From Candidatus Omnitrophota bacterium (GTDB lineage: Bacteria > Omnitrophota > Gorgyraeia > Zapsychrales > Zapsychraceae), in the NCBI GenBank assembly GCA_016217585.1, contig JACRHQ010000130.1, positions 1 through 7,576 on the forward strand: a DNA stretch of 7,576 nt. The letters run 5' to 3'. The notes under the pieces are model-generated. The model ran no database searches and was not told the DNA's origin. It worked only from the letters and a program-made list of their open reading frames with translations. The translations under genes and the position numbers were made by a program. Positions 6,511-7,576 of this stretch are shown here, piece by piece (position 1 is the stretch's first letter; each line of letters starts with the position of its first letter).

Positions 6511-6696
6511 TTACCAACTTGCTTTTTTAACACCCGGGATTTCACCGCGCCAGGCCAATTCCCTGAAACAAATACGGCATAACCCGAACCGGCGATAGAA
6601 CGATCGTGACCGGCCGCATATCTGACAACGGTTGTATTTTCTGCTTGAAAATTTCGGCTTCCTGGCGGCCTTCAGAACCAACGCTTTTCTTGCCAT
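6511..6696 (-). CDS. rpsN: 30S ribosomal protein S14, zinc-binding type
   Basis: S14 binds 16S rRNA in the head of the 30S subunit next to S3 and S10. The product has 61 residues, the length of the short zinc form; the zinc-free form in enterics is about 100. Four cysteines at 24, 27, 40 and 43 (CQIC and CRIC) form the zinc ribbon. The [16 protein letters not shown] stretch and the PGVKKASW end are typical of the family. The start is ATG at 6696. Purine-rich GGAAAG lies upstream, but the ribosome-binding site is not ideal. It lies between rplE (13 bases) and rpsH (48 bases, the widest gap in the window). Some genomes carry a second, zinc-independent S14 elsewhere; that cannot be judged here. 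Confidence 0.97.
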   Translation of the reverse strand: MARKALVLKAARKPKFSSRKYNRCQICGRSRSFYRRFGLCRICFRELAWRGEIPGVKKASW

Positions 6697-6709
6697 AAAA
6701 CTTTCTTTC

Positions 6710-7255
6710 CTATCTTTTGCTGAACGGCATCCCCAAGAGCTTCAGGACTTCTTTGGTCTGTTCCTGGGGACCCTTGTTAAAGACAAAGATGATGTCCATC
6801 CCCTGCGAATGGAGTATTTTGCCCGTATCAATTTCAGGAAAAATCGCCTGGTCGCTGATCCCGATGGCGTAATTGCCCTGCGCGTCAAAAGATTTGTTCG
6901 ATACCCCGTTGAAATCACGGATACGCGGCAGGGAAACGTTGACCAGCCGGTCCAGAAATTCATACATTCTGATCCGGCGCAGCGTCACCCGACAACCGAT
7001 CGGCATGTTGTCCTTGATCTTGAAATTGGAAATAGCCTTCTTGGCACGGGTGATAACCGGCTGCTGGCCGGTGATCGTCGCCAGGTCCTTGACCGCGCTT
7101 TCCAAAGCCTTCATATCCGTAATCGCCTTGCCGACGCCCATGTTGATGACGATCTTCTCCAGACGGGGCACGGTCATCGCGTTACGGATCCCGAAAGTCT
7201 CCTGCATCTTAGGAACAACTCTCTCTCTATACTCTTTATGCAAACGCGGAACCAC
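6710..7255 (-). CDS. rplE: 50S ribosomal protein L5
   Basis: L5 sits in the central protuberance of the 50S subunit, binds 5S rRNA and contacts the P-site tRNA and S13. The 181-residue product matches the family length (about 179). Visible family signatures are KIVINMGVG (34-42), [17 protein letters not shown] (63-79), the RIRDFNG stretch (111-117) and [16 protein letters not shown] (127-142). The start codon is GTG at 7255: it fits the family's N-terminus and has a strong GGAGG ribosome-binding site at 7266-7270 inside the end of rplX. There are only two bases between the rplX stop and this GTG, so translation is probably coupled to rplX. The gene ends in TAG, 13 bases before rpsN. Confidence 0.97.
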   Translation of the reverse strand: MVPRLHKEYRERVVPKMQETFGIRNAMTVPRLEKIVINMGVGKAITDMKALESAVKDLATITGQQPVITRAKKAISNFKIKDNMPIGCRVTLRRIRMYEFLDRLVNVSLPRIRDFNGVSNKSFDAQGNYAIGISDQAIFPEIDTGKILHSQGMDIIFVFNKGPQEQTKEVLKLLGMPFSKR

Positions 7256-7257
7256 TT

Positions 7258-7569
7258 TTAGACAACCTCCCCGCTTTTTTTCCCGACGCGGACTTTCGTT
7301 TTATCTTTAAGGATCGATGCCGCCAGACGGGTCGGACGGTTCGTCTTTTTATCGACCAGCATGATGTTCGATGTATGGATCGACGCCTCCACTTCCACGA
7401 TCCCGCCCTGGGGATGCTGCTGGGTCCGGCGCTGGGCCTTCTTCACCAGGTTGATACGTTCGACCAACGCCCGGTTTTGTTTCGGGAATACCTGCATCAC
7501 TTTTCCCGTCTTGCCTTTATCCCGCCCGGCAATCACTATCACATGGTCATCTCTTTTGATACGCAGCAT
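7258..7569 (-). CDS. rplX: 50S ribosomal protein L24
   Basis: L24 is a large-subunit protein that binds 23S rRNA early and helps start 50S assembly. The 103-residue product has the usual bacterial length. A KOW domain lies at about residues 8-34 (VIVIAGRDKGKTGKV, then the QNRALVERINLVKK stretch), and a typical C-terminal part follows (IMLVDKK, then the KVRVGKK end). The start is ATG at 7569; only seven bases precede it in the window, so its ribosome-binding site cannot be seen. Those bases read GTT TAA A on the minus strand, which could be the last codon and stop of rplN (L14), the usual upstream neighbour; this is inference from gene order. The gene ends two bases before rplE. Identification is secure. 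Confidence 0.97.
   Translation of the reverse strand: MLRIKRDDHVIVIAGRDKGKTGKVMQVFPKQNRALVERINLVKKAQRRTQQHPQGGIVEVEASIHTSNIMLVDKKTNRPTRLAASILKDKTKVRVGKKSGEVV
7266..7270 (-). promoter_or_regulatory. Ribosome-binding site for rplE
   Basis: GGAGG on the minus strand lies ten bases upstream of the rplE GTG start and entirely inside the last codons of rplX. It supports GTG at 7255 as the true start, since no ATG is available at the right place. Its position within the upstream gene fits translational coupling of L24 and L5. Confidence 0.75.
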
Positions 7570-7576
7570 TTTAAAC

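Noticed and set aside
7571..7576. GTT TAA at the right edge as the last codons of rplN
   Set aside because: The gene order makes this likely, but six bases are too few to support a separate feature.

Overview
The window is a dense block of a bacterial ribosomal-protein super-operon (the spc operon running into the alpha operon). All genes read on the minus strand, so transcription runs from high to low coordinates. In transcription order: rplX (L24), rplE (L5), rpsN (S14, zinc type), rpsH (S8), rplF (L6), rplR (L18), rpsE (S5), rplO (L15), secY, adk, map, infA (IF-1), rpmJ (L36, zinc type), rpsM (S13) and rpsK (S11). rpsK runs to the left edge and lacks only its stop codon and perhaps one residue.

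Region by region: 7569-4512 holds seven ribosomal protein genes of both subunits; 4506-2623 holds L15 and the SecY translocon channel; 2626-1011 holds adenylate kinase, methionine aminopeptidase and IF-1, linked by stop/start overlaps; 1008-1 holds L36, S13 and S11. Gaps between genes are 2 to 48 bases and three junctions overlap (4, 29 and 8 bases). No stretch longer than 48 bases lacks a gene. I see no tRNA, rRNA, mobile element, CRISPR array, terminator or credible promoter, so the genes probably share one long transcript started upstream of the window. Together they supply ribosome parts, an initiation factor, the membrane exit channel for nascent proteins, the enzyme that removes the initiator methionine, and a kinase that balances adenine nucleotides.

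Organism: clearly bacterial, with moderate GC by eye. The order secY-adk-map-infA-rpmJ-rpsM-rpsK is widespread in Bacteria outside the enteric gamma-proteobacteria. rpmD (L30) is missing from its usual place between rpsE and rplO. S14 and L36 are zinc-binding forms and Adk has a four-cysteine lid. S11, S5, L15 and S13 carry extra low-complexity tails. This could fit an uncultured lineage such as Omnitrophota or another PVC-related group, but that is a guess; a tree of these proteins would decide it.

I found no undescribed biological system here. The points worth a second look are modest: the absent rpmD, the protein tails, the 29-base adk/map overlap, a perfect small hairpin in the rpsN-rpsH gap, and a few residue substitutions.
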